DNA from: Anaeromusa acidaminophila DSM 3853
GTDB taxonomy: Bacteria > Bacillota > Negativicutes > Anaeromusales > Anaeromusaceae
Assembly: GCF_000374545.1 (NCBI RefSeq)
Contig: NZ_KB894582.1
Span: forward strand, 1-64,000
Length of the DNA: 64,000 nucleotides
Direction of reading: 5' to 3'
The position numbers were made by a program, and so were the translations under genes. How positions within the stretch are numbered: position 1 is the first letter of the stretch; the number at the start of each line of letters is the position of its first letter. Below are positions 24,905 to 32,444 of this stretch, piece by piece. Below the pieces are notes generated by a model. That model had not been told where the DNA came from and ran no database searches. It saw only the letters and a list, made by a program, of their open reading frames with translations.

Positions 24905-25701
24905 GCGTGCATTTTGTCGATACAACCTTGCGGGATGGGGAGCAGCAGGCGGGTTTGGCATTTAGCGCAGCGGATAAGCTGCGCATTGCGCATTTGTTGG
25001 CAGGGGCTGGAGTGGCAGCGATTGAAGCAGGTACGCCGATTATGGGAGCTGCCGAGCAGGACGCATTGCGCGGCATTGTGCAGCAGCGGCTTTCTTGTCC
25101 CGTATTGGCATGGAATCGCGCTCGCAAAGAAGATATCGATGCGTCGGTTTCTTGCGGTTTTGAGTGGGTGCACATATCGGTTCCTGTTTCGGATCACCAT
25201 TTAGTCAAAAAAATGCGGCGCAGTCGCTCTTGGCTGTTGGGGCAGTTGGCGCAAAGCATTCCCTACGCTAAATCTTGGGGCTGCCGGGTGACGGTGGGTG
25301 CGGAAGACGCTTCCCGGGCGGACCCTCATTTCTTCTTAGAGGTTGCGCGTTTAGCGGCGGGACTGGGCGCCGAGCGCATCCGTTATGCTGATACCGTAGG
25401 ATGTTTGGAGCCATTTGGAGTGTATGAAAAAATGAAGACGCTTGGCGAATATTGCCCTCTGCCTATTGAATTTCACGGGCATAACGATTTCGGTTTGGCT
25501 GTGGCTAATACGCTGGCGGCAATTGAAGCAGGTATTGAGTGGGTGAGCGTTACGGTGGGCGGCATTGGCGAACGAGCGGGAAATGCTTCGCTGGAGGGCG
25601 TGCAAGAAGCGCTGGCCCTGGCTAAGGAGCAGAAAAGCAATATGAAAGCAGATTTGCTGCCTGCACTGCGCGGCGAAGTGCAATTAGCATGCGGGAGTTA
25701 G
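24901..25701 (+). CDS. nifV-alpha: Homocitrate synthase alpha subunit (NifV-alpha)
   Basis: The 266-residue chain is a bare LeuA/NifV TIM barrel with intact catalysis. It has FVDTTLRDGEQQAGLAFS at the start (metal Asp and Arg), VSVPVSDHH-like HISVPVSDHHLVKK, RYADTVGCLEPF and the metal-binding IEFHGHNDFGLAVANTLAA. It stops where the C-terminal subdomains of a full-length NifV (about 375 residues) would begin. It therefore depends on the omega chain encoded by the overlapping upstream gene. It is the last gene of the nif region. Confidence 0.93.
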   Translation: MSVHFVDTTLRDGEQQAGLAFSAADKLRIAHLLAGAGVAAIEAGTPIMGAAEQDALRGIVQQRLSCPVLAWNRARKEDIDASVSCGFEWVHISVPVSDHHLVKKMRRSRSWLLGQLAQSIPYAKSWGCRVTVGAEDASRADPHFFLEVARLAAGLGAERIRYADTVGCLEPFGVYEKMKTLGEYCPLPIEFHGHNDFGLAVANTLAAIEAGIEWVSVTVGGIGERAGNASLEGVQEALALAKEQKSNMKADLLPALRGEVQLACGS

Positions 25702-25757
25702 GGAACCGCTACTTTATTCGCGTTCTGACGGAGCGCGCATTAAAGCTGCGGTTCCCT
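25700..25757 (+). repeat. Long imperfect inverted repeat after nifV-alpha
   Basis: AGGGAACCGC (25700-25709, overlapping the stop) pairs with GCGGTTCCCT (25748-25757), and inner blocks CTTTATTCGCG and GCGCGCATTAAAG pair approximately. There is no T-tract directly after, so a Rho-independent terminator is uncertain. It may stabilise the 3' end of the nif mRNA. Confidence 0.6.
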
Positions 25758-25771
25758 AGGTAAAGTGTGAG

Positions 25772-25912
25772 TTTTACGGACCGTCTTGCTTCAATAAAAG
25801 TCTCAAATACAACTACAGCCTCCAGCAGCTCTTCATGCATATTGTTAAATTCGCTTTTCGTACCCTCAGTCATACCCTCCGCTTCTCATCGTGACTCTTG
25901 TTCAAATCCTTC
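25772..25912. repeat. Partial family A repeat followed by a family D motif
   Basis: The segment AGTTTTACGGACCGTCTTGC and then AAAGTCTCAAATACAACT matches the right arm of family A only. It is followed at about 25864-25905 by a D motif (CCCTCAGTCATACCCTCCG). The left half of A is missing. No gene is seen here. Confidence 0.6.
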
Positions 25913-25984
25913 GTTTTTTTTTATCTTCCAGCGCCAGTGTCTGTGATAAAATAAAAAGAAACAGCACTATTGGGGGCGCAGAAC

Positions 25985-27124
25985 GTGGACGGAAGGCTGA
26001 ATTTGCAGCAATACCTGCAGGACTTAGAACAGTTAGTCAATATCGACAGCGGCTCGAAAAATGCCGCAGGGGTAGCGATGGTGGCCGGGATTTTCACCGA
26101 GCGTTTTAAACAGTTGGGGTGGTCGGTGCAAGCGCATCGGTTTCATGACGTGATAGGACCGAGTCTGGAAATCAGCAATTGCGGGGATGCGCCTTGCGAT
26201 GTGTTGATTTTGGGTCATATGGATACGGTTTTTGCCGCCGGCACCGCTGCTGAGCGGCCTTTTGCCGTGCGTGACGGGCGGGCGTACGGACCTGGCGTGG
26301 TCGATTGCAAAGGCGGCTTGACACTGGTGCACTATGTGTTGCAATCCTTGCAGCAAGACGGCGTTTTTAAAAAACTTGCCGTCCGCGTTGCCTTTAACGC
26401 GGACGAGGAAATTAGCTCGGTTCACTCTCGGGCATGGCTGGAGCAGCTGGCCGTCAAAAGCGGCTGCGTTTTAGTGGCCGAGCCGGGGCGGCCTAATGGT
26501 GATATGGTGAACCAACGCAAAGGTATTGCTCGCTATGAATTAGAGATTTGCGGTGTGGCGGCTCATGCAGGAGCGGACCATGAAAAAGGCCGCAGCGCGG
26601 TAGAAGAGCTGGCGCATTGGATTTTGGCGCTGCAGGAAAAAACTAATTATGAGGCGGGGACGACGGTAAATGTAGGAGTTATAGCTGGCGGCAGTGCGCC
26701 GAACGTGGTGGCGGCGCAGGCGCGGGCGCAGGTGGATGTGCGTGTTTTAGATATTAGCGAGGTAGAGCTGGTTGAAGAGTTTTTGCGAAAAAAAGAAGCA
26801 ACACCCTTTACTGCTGGCGTTGTTGTAAAAGTGACGGGAGGGTTGAGGCGGCCTCCTATGCTGCCTTCGGCGCAGACGCTGGCCTTAGGCGAAATTTTGG
26901 AGCAGATAGGTGCGGAGATGGATATTTCTGTAAACTGGGCGGCCACAGGAGGCGGTTCTGATGGAAATTTTGCCGCGCATTTGGGCGTGCCGACGCTGGA
27001 CGGCTTGGGTCCGGTTGGCGGACGCGCTCATAGTGAGGAAGAATATTTGGAGCTATCTTCGTTAGAGTCTCGTTTTAAGCTGTGGTGCGGGTTGTTAACG
27101 CAGCTGGCGGAGAAAAAGAAGTAA
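25985..27124 (+). CDS. M20-family metallopeptidase (glutamate carboxypeptidase-like)
   Basis: The 379-residue protein is a dinuclear zinc amidohydrolase. Its motifs are LILGHMDTVFAAGTA (His and Asp ligands), GPGVVDCKGGL (bridging Asp), AFNADEEISSVHSR (catalytic Glu pair), VAEPGRPNGD (ligand) and a late His in GGRAHSEEEY. A dimerisation domain lies between about residues 175 and 290 (GVAAHAGADHEKGRSAVEEL). The closest named relatives are CPG2-like carboxypeptidases. A GTG at 25985 has five G residues 8 bases upstream; TTG at 25970 is an alternative. It is probably unlinked to nif. Confidence 0.9.
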   Translation: MDGRLNLQQYLQDLEQLVNIDSGSKNAAGVAMVAGIFTERFKQLGWSVQAHRFHDVIGPSLEISNCGDAPCDVLILGHMDTVFAAGTAAERPFAVRDGRAYGPGVVDCKGGLTLVHYVLQSLQQDGVFKKLAVRVAFNADEEISSVHSRAWLEQLAVKSGCVLVAEPGRPNGDMVNQRKGIARYELEICGVAAHAGADHEKGRSAVEELAHWILALQEKTNYEAGTTVNVGVIAGGSAPNVVAAQARAQVDVRVLDISEVELVEEFLRKKEATPFTAGVVVKVTGGLRRPPMLPSAQTLALGEILEQIGAEMDISVNWAATGGGSDGNFAAHLGVPTLDGLGPVGGRAHSEEEYLELSSLESRFKLWCGLLTQLAEKKK

Positions 27125-27154
27125 AGCAGAGGCATGTGAAAGGGAGGGATTGTC

Positions 27155-28027
27155 TTGACGGAATCGAGCAAGGAACGCGTAAAGTTTTGGCGTTCTCGGC
27201 ACTTGCCGCAGGTGGAATTGCTGCACGCTTTCTATGTCAAACAGTCGTTCTCCCGTCACTTTCACGAAGGCTTTGCATTAGGCGCGGTAGAGCAGGGAGC
27301 GCTGCGTTTTTCGTATCGCGGCGAATGCCTGACGGCCTTTCCCGGCTGCGTTAACTTAGTGATTCCCGGCGAGGCTCATGACGGGGAAGCCGCTGGCGAA
27401 GACGGCTGGACGTATCGCATGTTTTATCTGGATAACTCTTTGATGGAACGAGTGGTGTTCGAGTTGTCCGGTAAAGAAAACAGGCTGCCTTTTATTGCTG
27501 CCGGCGTGCTGGAGGATGCTGCGCTGGCTCGCGCTATCAGCAATTTGCATCGTCAATTGGAAAGCGAGGAGCTGTCACTTTTAGAGCAAGAAAGTCAGTT
27601 GTTGACGCTCTTGACGACCTTTGTCGCCCGCTATGGTGAAAAACGGAGACAGCAAACATGGTCAGCTGATACGAGGGCGGTTGCCTTAGTGAAGGACTAT
27701 CTTGAGGCCATGTATGTGAGAAATGTTTCCTTAGAAGAACTGTCTCGACTTTGCGGCTTAAGCTCGTTTCATATGCTGCGTCAATTTCGTGCGGCTGTGG
27801 GGGTGCCCCCGCATGCGTATCTTAAGCAGGTGCGGGTGCGGCAAGCGCAGCTGTTTTTGCGGCAAGGCCTACCGTTAGCGTATGTGGCCCAAGAAACGGG
27901 CTTTGCTGATCAAGGTCATTTTTCTAGGCAGTTTAAGCAGATTACCGGAGTCAGTCCGAAACAATACAGCAAGAACGTACAAGAAAAATCTTCTCTACGA
28001 GCTACAATGAAGTACGAGAGGAGATGA
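27155..28027 (+). CDS. AraC-family transcriptional regulator
   Basis: The 290-residue protein has an N-terminal cupin-like sensing domain (SRHFHEGFALGAVEQGALRF, FPGCVNLVIPGEAHDGEA) and a C-terminal double HTH beginning about residue 185. The HTH shows LEELSRLCGLSSFHMLRQFR and then YVAQETGFADQGHFSRQFKQ and TGVSPKQY. A TTG start at 27155 follows AGGGAGGG. Such proteins often govern adjacent exporters; the next gene is a B3/B4-domain protein and a LysE exporter lies 3.4 kb downstream. The ligand is unknown. Confidence 0.88.
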   Translation: MTESSKERVKFWRSRHLPQVELLHAFYVKQSFSRHFHEGFALGAVEQGALRFSYRGECLTAFPGCVNLVIPGEAHDGEAAGEDGWTYRMFYLDNSLMERVVFELSGKENRLPFIAAGVLEDAALARAISNLHRQLESEELSLLEQESQLLTLLTTFVARYGEKRRQQTWSADTRAVALVKDYLEAMYVRNVSLEELSRLCGLSSFHMLRQFRAAVGVPPHAYLKQVRVRQAQLFLRQGLPLAYVAQETGFADQGHFSRQFKQITGVSPKQYSKNVQEKSSLRATMKYERR

Positions 28028-28033
28028 ACTTGT

Positions 28034-28699
28034 ATGTTGATATTGACGGAGAATTGGCGTCATCAGTATGAGGGCGCTTCCATGGGCGTACTGATAGTGG
28101 AGAACGCGCAGTGTGCAGAGTTGTCCGAGTTGTTGGAAGTGCAGCGGCGGCAAGTGGAAGAGGATTTGCGTGTAGCTTTTGCCTCCAAGGAGGAACTGGA
28201 TGATTCGCCCGTATTGGCGGCATACGGCCAATACTATAAGCGATTTAAAAAAACCTATCATGTGCGGCAGCAATTGGAATCAGTGATCTTCAAAGGCAAA
28301 AGCATTCCGTCCGTGACTCCTTTGGTGGAAGCCATGTTTATGGCGGAATTAAAAAATGGCTTGCTAACGGCAGGCCATGATTTGGGTCAGGTACAAGGAA
28401 CGCTGACCTTGGATGCGGCAAACGGTGAAGAGACGTATGTGCTGATAAATGGCAAAGAGCAGACGCTAAAGGTTCAAGACATGTTTTTGCGGGATGACGT
28501 AGGCGTTCTTTCCAGCATTATCTATGGGCCGGATCAAAGAACTCGCATCGCTCCGGAAACAAAGAATGCTGTTTTTACCGTATATGCGCCAGAGGGTGTT
28601 TCTCGGAAAACGGTGGAACAGCACTTGGAGGATATTTACAGCTATGTAAGATTGGCGGCACCGCAAGCGTTGCGAAGAGAGCAAAAAATATATGAATAA
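28034..28699 (+). CDS. B3/B4 tRNA-binding domain protein
   Basis: The 221-residue protein matches stand-alone relatives of the B3/B4 domain of phenylalanyl-tRNA synthetase beta chain. Typical segments are YYKRFKKTYHVRQQLESVIF, IPSVTPLVEAMFMAELKNGL, LTAGHDLGQVQGTLTLDAA and the later VLSSIIYGPDQRTRI. In the synthetase this domain edits mischarged tRNA; isolated proteins may edit or bind amino acids or tRNA (family knowledge). GAGGAGATG lies ahead of the ATG and the gene begins 6 bases after the AraC stop, so they form an operon. A terminator follows. Confidence 0.85.
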   Translation: MLILTENWRHQYEGASMGVLIVENAQCAELSELLEVQRRQVEEDLRVAFASKEELDDSPVLAAYGQYYKRFKKTYHVRQQLESVIFKGKSIPSVTPLVEAMFMAELKNGLLTAGHDLGQVQGTLTLDAANGEETYVLINGKEQTLKVQDMFLRDDVGVLSSIIYGPDQRTRIAPETKNAVFTVYAPEGVSRKTVEQHLEDIYSYVRLAAPQALRREQKIYE

Positions 28700-28743
28700 A
28701 ACAAGCCCTGGTCAGTAGAGGTACTGGTCGGGGCTTGTTTTTG
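28699..28743 (+). terminator. Intrinsic terminator after the AraC-B3/4 operon
   Basis: ACAAGCCCTGGTCAGT pairs with ACTGGTCGGGGCTTGT and is followed by a T run. Confidence 0.88.
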
Positions 28744-28903
28744 TTTCTATACTAGAAGTTATAAGGTTTTATGGATGAAAACGAGTCTTATGGATTTCTT
28801 CTAGAAAAAGGAAACGCAACAATTGTGTCGAAGAAATGAAAAATGGTCATAAGAAAGTGTACTGTTGGCAAGATGATTCTCTTTGGTTAAAGGAGGAGTT
28901 TCA

Positions 28904-29092
28904 ATGAAAATGGTGCAAGTGCAGGAATTGGCGAGAAGTAGGGGGCTTAAGCCAGGACGGCGCAAGAAGGCGGACTTAATTCACGCCATTCAGATTGAAG
29001 AGGGGAATCGTCCTTGCTTCAATGAAATGAATTCGGATTGTGGTCAGGCTGATTGTTTATGGCGGGACGACTGCAGCGCCGCTAAGACGTAA
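28904..29092 (+). CDS. 62-residue SAP-like protein with a Cys-rich tail
   Basis: The protein starts MKMVQVQELARSRGLKPGRR and continues KKADLIHAIQIEEGN, the helix-turn-helix of SAP or Rho-N-like domains that bind nucleic acids. The C-terminal half has four Cys: RPCFNE, SDCGQADCLWRDDCSA, a possible metal site. AAAGGAGGAG is placed well ahead of the ATG at 28904. It is monocistronic with its own terminator. Similar small proteins in anaerobes are uncharacterised. Confidence 0.7.
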   Translation: MKMVQVQELARSRGLKPGRRKKADLIHAIQIEEGNRPCFNEMNSDCGQADCLWRDDCSAAKT

Positions 29093-29114
29093 ATGAGTGT
29101 ATTAGATTTAGTTT

Positions 29115-29143
29115 AGGGTTCCCTGTATAGGGGCTCTTTTTTT
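29115..29143 (+). terminator. Intrinsic terminator after the SAP-like gene
   Basis: A short stem (AGGGTTCCCT and AGGGGCTCTT, with one mismatch and wobbles) precedes seven T residues. Confidence 0.65.
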
Positions 29144-29180
29144 GTCTATTAAACTATAATGAAGATTACGGAGGAACTTT

Positions 29181-29654
29181 ATGAATCGGATTTGGAATGT
29201 GCAAACGAAATTGTTGGATGTAATTGCTCAACAGGAGAACCATAAGGCAGAACGAGATTACCCTTTGCACTGGGAGCGCCTCCATTTGGCCAGTTGCGCG
29301 CAAATCGGGCAGTGGCTGGCGGTGAAACGGGGCGTGAATCCAGAAATGGCGGCGCTGGCATGCTCGCTGCATGATTTTGGCCGGATTGTAACCGGCAAGC
29401 AAAAGAATCACGCCGAAAACGGCTATGAACCTGTGAAGAATTTTTTGTTGCAACAAGACTGCTTTTCATCGGAGGAGTGCGAGCAATTGGCATTAGCGGT
29501 AAAGCATCACAGCAATAAAGATATAGTGGGGACGCCGCTGGAGGAAATCGTTAAAGACGCCGATGTGCTGGACTGCTTTCAATATGGGCAAGAGCTGACT
29601 CGTCCGGAGCAGAGGGAGCGCCTTGAGAAAGTACGGACGGAACTGGGGCTGTAG
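29181..29654 (+). CDS. HD-domain protein
   Basis: The 157-residue protein has the HD metal-binding layout: a His in DYPLHWERLHLASCAQIG, the His-Asp pair in ALACSLHDFGRI, a His pair in AVKHHSNKD and an Asp in VKDADVLDCFQYG. HD proteins hydrolyse phosphate esters, often of nucleotides. It is short and soluble, with no other domain. GGAGG lies ahead of the ATG. It converges with the gene at 29657-30154, their stop codons being 2 bases apart. Confidence 0.85.
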   Translation: MNRIWNVQTKLLDVIAQQENHKAERDYPLHWERLHLASCAQIGQWLAVKRGVNPEMAALACSLHDFGRIVTGKQKNHAENGYEPVKNFLLQQDCFSSEECEQLALAVKHHSNKDIVGTPLEEIVKDADVLDCFQYGQELTRPEQRERLEKVRTELGL

Positions 29655-29656
29655 GG

Positions 29657-30154
29657 TTAGCCTTTTTTATTGCGGCAAACCATTTCGCAGTAGGGAGCGC
29701 CTTCGAGCGTGTTTTGCAGTGTAACTAAATCACTGTCGGGGTGGAAGCCTTGGTATTTTGCTTGGTCGATATAGCAGTATAATCGGCCAAATTCAGCAAA
29801 GTCTTTTTCCTTCCAAACCTCAGCGAAGGGGCAATAGGTAATACGGATATGCGTATCATTTTCCGGCTGTTCCGCTGGCTCCATGTCCCAGCCTAGGGAA
29901 GGAAGGTCCGAAACCTTGACGTAGTTCCGCGGCAGGTGTTCGTAGCCGGCGGCGAGAACGGCTTCTTTTTGGGATTGTCCTCGTTCTTCTCCTAAAGCGG
30001 CAATGGCCTTGGTGACAATTCCTTTGGCTGCTTCAGGGCCTACGGCGTCAATCATTTGACGGCAAAGATGGTAGTAGAGCGATGCGGTCATTTTGCCCAT
30101 TTGCCGAACCTGCCGGGTTGCTTCCGTGCGGGAGATGGTTTCTTCATTATTCAT
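29657..30154 (-). CDS. L-2-amino-thiazoline-4-carboxylate hydrolase-like protein
   Basis: The 165-residue protein resembles the ATC hydrolase family, named for a Pseudomonas enzyme of cysteine synthesis. Most members have no proven activity. Conserved segments are the helical TASLYYHLCRQMIDAVGPEA, then ITYCPFAEVWKE, and the C-terminal LYCYIDQAKYQGFHPDSDL and GAPYCEMVCRNKKG with several Cys. AAAGGAG precedes the ATG. It follows the MerR gene on the same strand with a 57-base gap and may be co-regulated. Confidence 0.75.
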   Translation of the reverse strand: MNNEETISRTEATRQVRQMGKMTASLYYHLCRQMIDAVGPEAAKGIVTKAIAALGEERGQSQKEAVLAAGYEHLPRNYVKVSDLPSLGWDMEPAEQPENDTHIRITYCPFAEVWKEKDFAEFGRLYCYIDQAKYQGFHPDSDLVTLQNTLEGAPYCEMVCRNKKG

Positions 30155-30211
30155 AACGTAGACTCCTTTAGCTTTAATTTTTATTTGTAGCTTGCCCTGT
30201 TTTGTTGCCCT

Positions 30212-30598
30212 CTATTTTCTCTTTCCTTTGCTTGGTGTTTTGTACTGCAGCGCCTGACGGTAGAAAGTCAGCTTTTCTTCCAGCTTCCGCAGGTTTTCCG
30301 CTAACTTTTTCTGTTCCTCTAAGACATTTTTGTGATGCTCTTCCAGCATTGCTAACCGTTCCTGCATCGTGCTGTCTCCTTGATAGCGCAGCTGAGCATA
30401 GCGGCGAATTTCTCGAATGGGCATACCTGTTTCTTTGAGGCGCTTGATGAAATGAAGCCATTCGACATCCTGCTCGGTGTACTCGCGGCGTCCGGCGGCG
30501 TCTCGTTGTACTGATAGCAAACCTTCTTGTTCGTAGTAGCGCAGCGTCGGGCCAGTGAGGCCGGTCAGCTTTGAGAATTGTCCAATGGCATAACTCAT
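30212..30598 (-). CDS. MerR-family transcriptional regulator
   Basis: The 128-residue protein begins MSYAIGQFSKLTGLTGPTLR, with YYEQEGLLSVQRDAAGRREY, the winged HTH of MerR proteins. A dimerising coiled coil follows from about residue 75. There are no Cys residues in the C-terminal part, so a metal or thiol sensor is unlikely. GGAG precedes the ATG. It is divergent from a CMD-family gene and shares a MerR-type promoter with 19-bp spacer in the gap. Confidence 0.92.
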   Translation of the reverse strand: MSYAIGQFSKLTGLTGPTLRYYEQEGLLSVQRDAAGRREYTEQDVEWLHFIKRLKETGMPIREIRRYAQLRYQGDSTMQERLAMLEEHHKNVLEEQKKLAENLRKLEEKLTFYRQALQYKTPSKGKRK

Positions 30599-30608
30599 AA
30601 AAAACTCC

Positions 30609-30639
30609 TTGACTTCAAGTTAACTTTAAGTACTATGCT
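30609..30639 (+). promoter_or_regulatory. MerR-type promoter with 19-bp spacer and dyad operator
   Basis: TTGACT (30609-30614) and TATGCT (30634-30639) are 19 bases apart instead of 17, the signature of promoters twisted open by MerR proteins. The spacer region is a near-perfect 20-base palindrome, ACTTCAAGTTAACTTTAAGT, with one mismatched pair. It drives the CMD gene. Confidence 0.85.
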
Positions 30640-30670
30640 TTTAGTATAACAAGTAGAGGGGGCTAAAACA

Positions 30671-31069
30671 ATGCAAAATGAACGTTGGACAAAGGGATGG
30701 GACAGACTGGCGGAGGTGGACGGCCATGCCGGTGAAATGGTAGTGGACGGGCTTAAAGATATTGCGCCGGACTTAGGGCGTTATATTGTAGAATTTGCTT
30801 TTGGGGATGTGTATTGCCGCGAAGGGCTGGATCTGCAGGAGCGGGAAATGATTACATTAGCCAGCTTGCTGACCCTGGGAGGCTGCGAGACGCAGTTGGA
30901 GGTGCATTTGCACGGAGCATTGAACGTAGGCGTAACGCCGCAGAAGATTATAGAAACCTTTTTGCAGTGCATTCCCTATACCGGTTTTCCCAGAGTGCTC
31001 AATGCCGTGGCAGTGGCTAAACGGATTTTTGCGCAGCGTCAAGTGTCGCTGGAGTCAAAGGAAATTTAA
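30671..31069 (+). CDS. Carboxymuconolactone decarboxylase (CMD) family protein, PcaC-like
   Basis: The 132-residue protein is a small all-helical CMD-domain member. The core reads LQEREMITLASLLTLGGCET, then LEVHLHGALNVGVTPQKIIE. It lacks the redox CxxC of AhpD and is closer to the PcaC type, with His in the place of that motif. The function of such stand-alone proteins is usually unknown. GAGGGGG precedes the ATG. Control by the divergent MerR protein is strongly suggested by the promoter. A terminator follows. Confidence 0.85.
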   Translation: MQNERWTKGWDRLAEVDGHAGEMVVDGLKDIAPDLGRYIVEFAFGDVYCREGLDLQEREMITLASLLTLGGCETQLEVHLHGALNVGVTPQKIIETFLQCIPYTGFPRVLNAVAVAKRIFAQRQVSLESKEI

Positions 31070-31087
31070 TATGCGACGTAGAAACAA

Positions 31088-31119
31088 AAGAAGCATTGAG
31101 GCATTCAATGCTTCTTTTT
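31088..31119 (+). terminator. Intrinsic terminator after the CMD gene
   Basis: AGAAGCATTGA pairs with TCAATGCTTCT around a short loop and is followed by T residues. Confidence 0.88.
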
Positions 31120-31169
31120 CACGTTTGCCAGGATTTATAAGTTTTTCAAGGTTTGGGAGATTCTATATG

Positions 31170-31352
31170 ACCGGCGGCATAACTGTATTTGAGGCAAGAT
31201 TTCCGCGCGACTCTCAAAAATAGGAGACGACGGCAGTTCCGTGAACTCGCTGGCGCTCAGACATACGGAACTTTTTTCCATCGTCTCCTGTTTTTGCGTC
31301 CTGCGGACCGTCTTGCTCCAAAAAAGTCTCAAATACAGTCACGGCCACCGTA
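31170..31352. repeat. Dispersed repeat family A, copy 3 (most complete)
   Basis: Complementary blocks nest in order: ACTGTATTTGAG with CTCAAATACAGT, GCAAGA with TCTTGC, CAAAAATAGGAGACGA with TCGTCTCCTGTTTTTG, and GTTCCGT with ACGGAAC around a loop of about 22 bases. The whole unit is thus one long fold-back. It lies between the CMD terminator and the LysE gene. No gene is seen in the remainder of this 376-base gap. Confidence 0.85.
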
Positions 31353-31445
31353 GTATCAGCCATACCTTCTTTTTACTCCAGCCACTCTCTCTGGTCTGTG
31401 TTTTCGGCTTTTCTTATGTTTTGTATTTGAAAGGAAGTCGGTTCT

Positions 31446-32072
31446 ATGTTTGGCATTAGCCATTATGAGATGTTTTTATTAGCCGGTATTGTTCTTAATA
31501 TTACGCCAGGGTCGGATACTCTCTATATTTTGGGACGCAGCGTGTCGCAGGGGAAGAAGGCGGGGTTATATTCGGTGATGGGCATTAGCTCCGGCTGTGC
31601 GGTACATACGCTGTTGGCGGCGTTAGGGCTTTCGGTGCTTTTGGCGCAATCTGCTGAAGCGTTCATGGCGGTCAAGATAGCCGGTGCATTATATCTGGGG
31701 TATTTGGGCTTGCAGCTTCTGCGCAGCAAGGAAAGCATGCTGGCGGCCGTGCAAACAGAGGAAGTATCTAGAAAAGATATCTATCTGCAAGGGCTTTTGA
31801 CCAATGTCTTGAACCCCAAAGTGGCATTGTTCTTCGTTTCCTTTTTGCCGCAGTTTATTGACTCGCAGAATCAATATGGCATTTTGCCCTTCATGCTGCT
31901 GGGTGTTACTTTTTTGACAACCGGTACGCTATGGTGCTTGTTTTTGGTGTTCTGCTCAGCTCGCGTAACCGCCTGCCTGCGGCAGAGCCAGACGATGGCT
32001 AAACGCCTTAACAAGATTTGCGGCGGCATCTATGTGCTGTTGGGGGTTAAGCTATTGACTTCCGAGCGCTAA
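31446..32072 (+). CDS. LysE/RhtB-family amino-acid exporter
   Basis: The 208-residue membrane protein has six hydrophobic segments. It shows the family N-terminal pattern FLLAGIVLNITPGSDTLYIL, then GRSVSQGKKAGLYSVMGISS and LTNVLNPKVALFFVSFLPQF. LysE-type exporters lower internal amino-acid levels or export related metabolites. A Leu-to-Thr-type substrate cannot be read from the sequence. GGAAG precedes the ATG. It is isolated between repeat regions and carries no obvious terminator apart from the following repeats. Confidence 0.92.
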   Translation: MFGISHYEMFLLAGIVLNITPGSDTLYILGRSVSQGKKAGLYSVMGISSGCAVHTLLAALGLSVLLAQSAEAFMAVKIAGALYLGYLGLQLLRSKESMLAAVQTEEVSRKDIYLQGLLTNVLNPKVALFFVSFLPQFIDSQNQYGILPFMLLGVTFLTTGTLWCLFLVFCSARVTACLRQSQTMAKRLNKICGGIYVLLGVKLLTSER

Positions 32073-32089
32073 AGGGCCAAAACTTTATT

Positions 32090-32215
32090 CACATCTCGCG
32101 CCCAAACAGTGCTTTTTTCATCAGACTTTGTCAGAAATCCTCGGCAGAGCGCCGCTATGCCTGCGTTTTCTTTCGCGCCTGACGGAAAATCTCTAGTTTT
32201 GGCGGAGTGTTCATT
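32090..32215 (-). repeat. Dispersed repeat family B, copy 2 (inverted)
   Basis: Read on the minus strand it matches 18257-18385 over about 90 bases (CGCGAAAGAAAACGCAGGCA, CGCTCTGCCGAGG, TTTCTGA). It follows the LysE gene directly. Confidence 0.75.
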
Positions 32216-32289
32216 AAAGTATTGGACCTTTAATAAAAAATGAGTGGTAGTCGAAATACGAAAGGAAAACAAGGGTTTGCCGTGCTGGA

Positions 32290-32345
32290 TTATATTTTGC
32301 CTCCCTTGTTAAAGGGAGGTGCCGCCGTAGCGGCGGAGGGATTTG
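32290..32345 (-). repeat. Dispersed repeat family C, copy 2 (inverted unit a)
   Basis: GCCTCCCTTGTTAAAGGGAG, then GTGCCGCCGTAGCGGCGGAG and GGATT, is the reverse complement of the 18006-18048 unit with compensating changes in the loop. A D motif follows at 32358-32400. The 372-base gap between LysE and HpaI holds only these repeats. Confidence 0.8.
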
Positions 32346-32444
32346 AAAACTCGTAGCCCTCATTCGTACCCTTCTTTGACTCCCTTTACTCCTGTTTAAA
32401 ACCGCATTCCGCAGTCATTGTACGCTGATTTGGAGGTACTCAAT

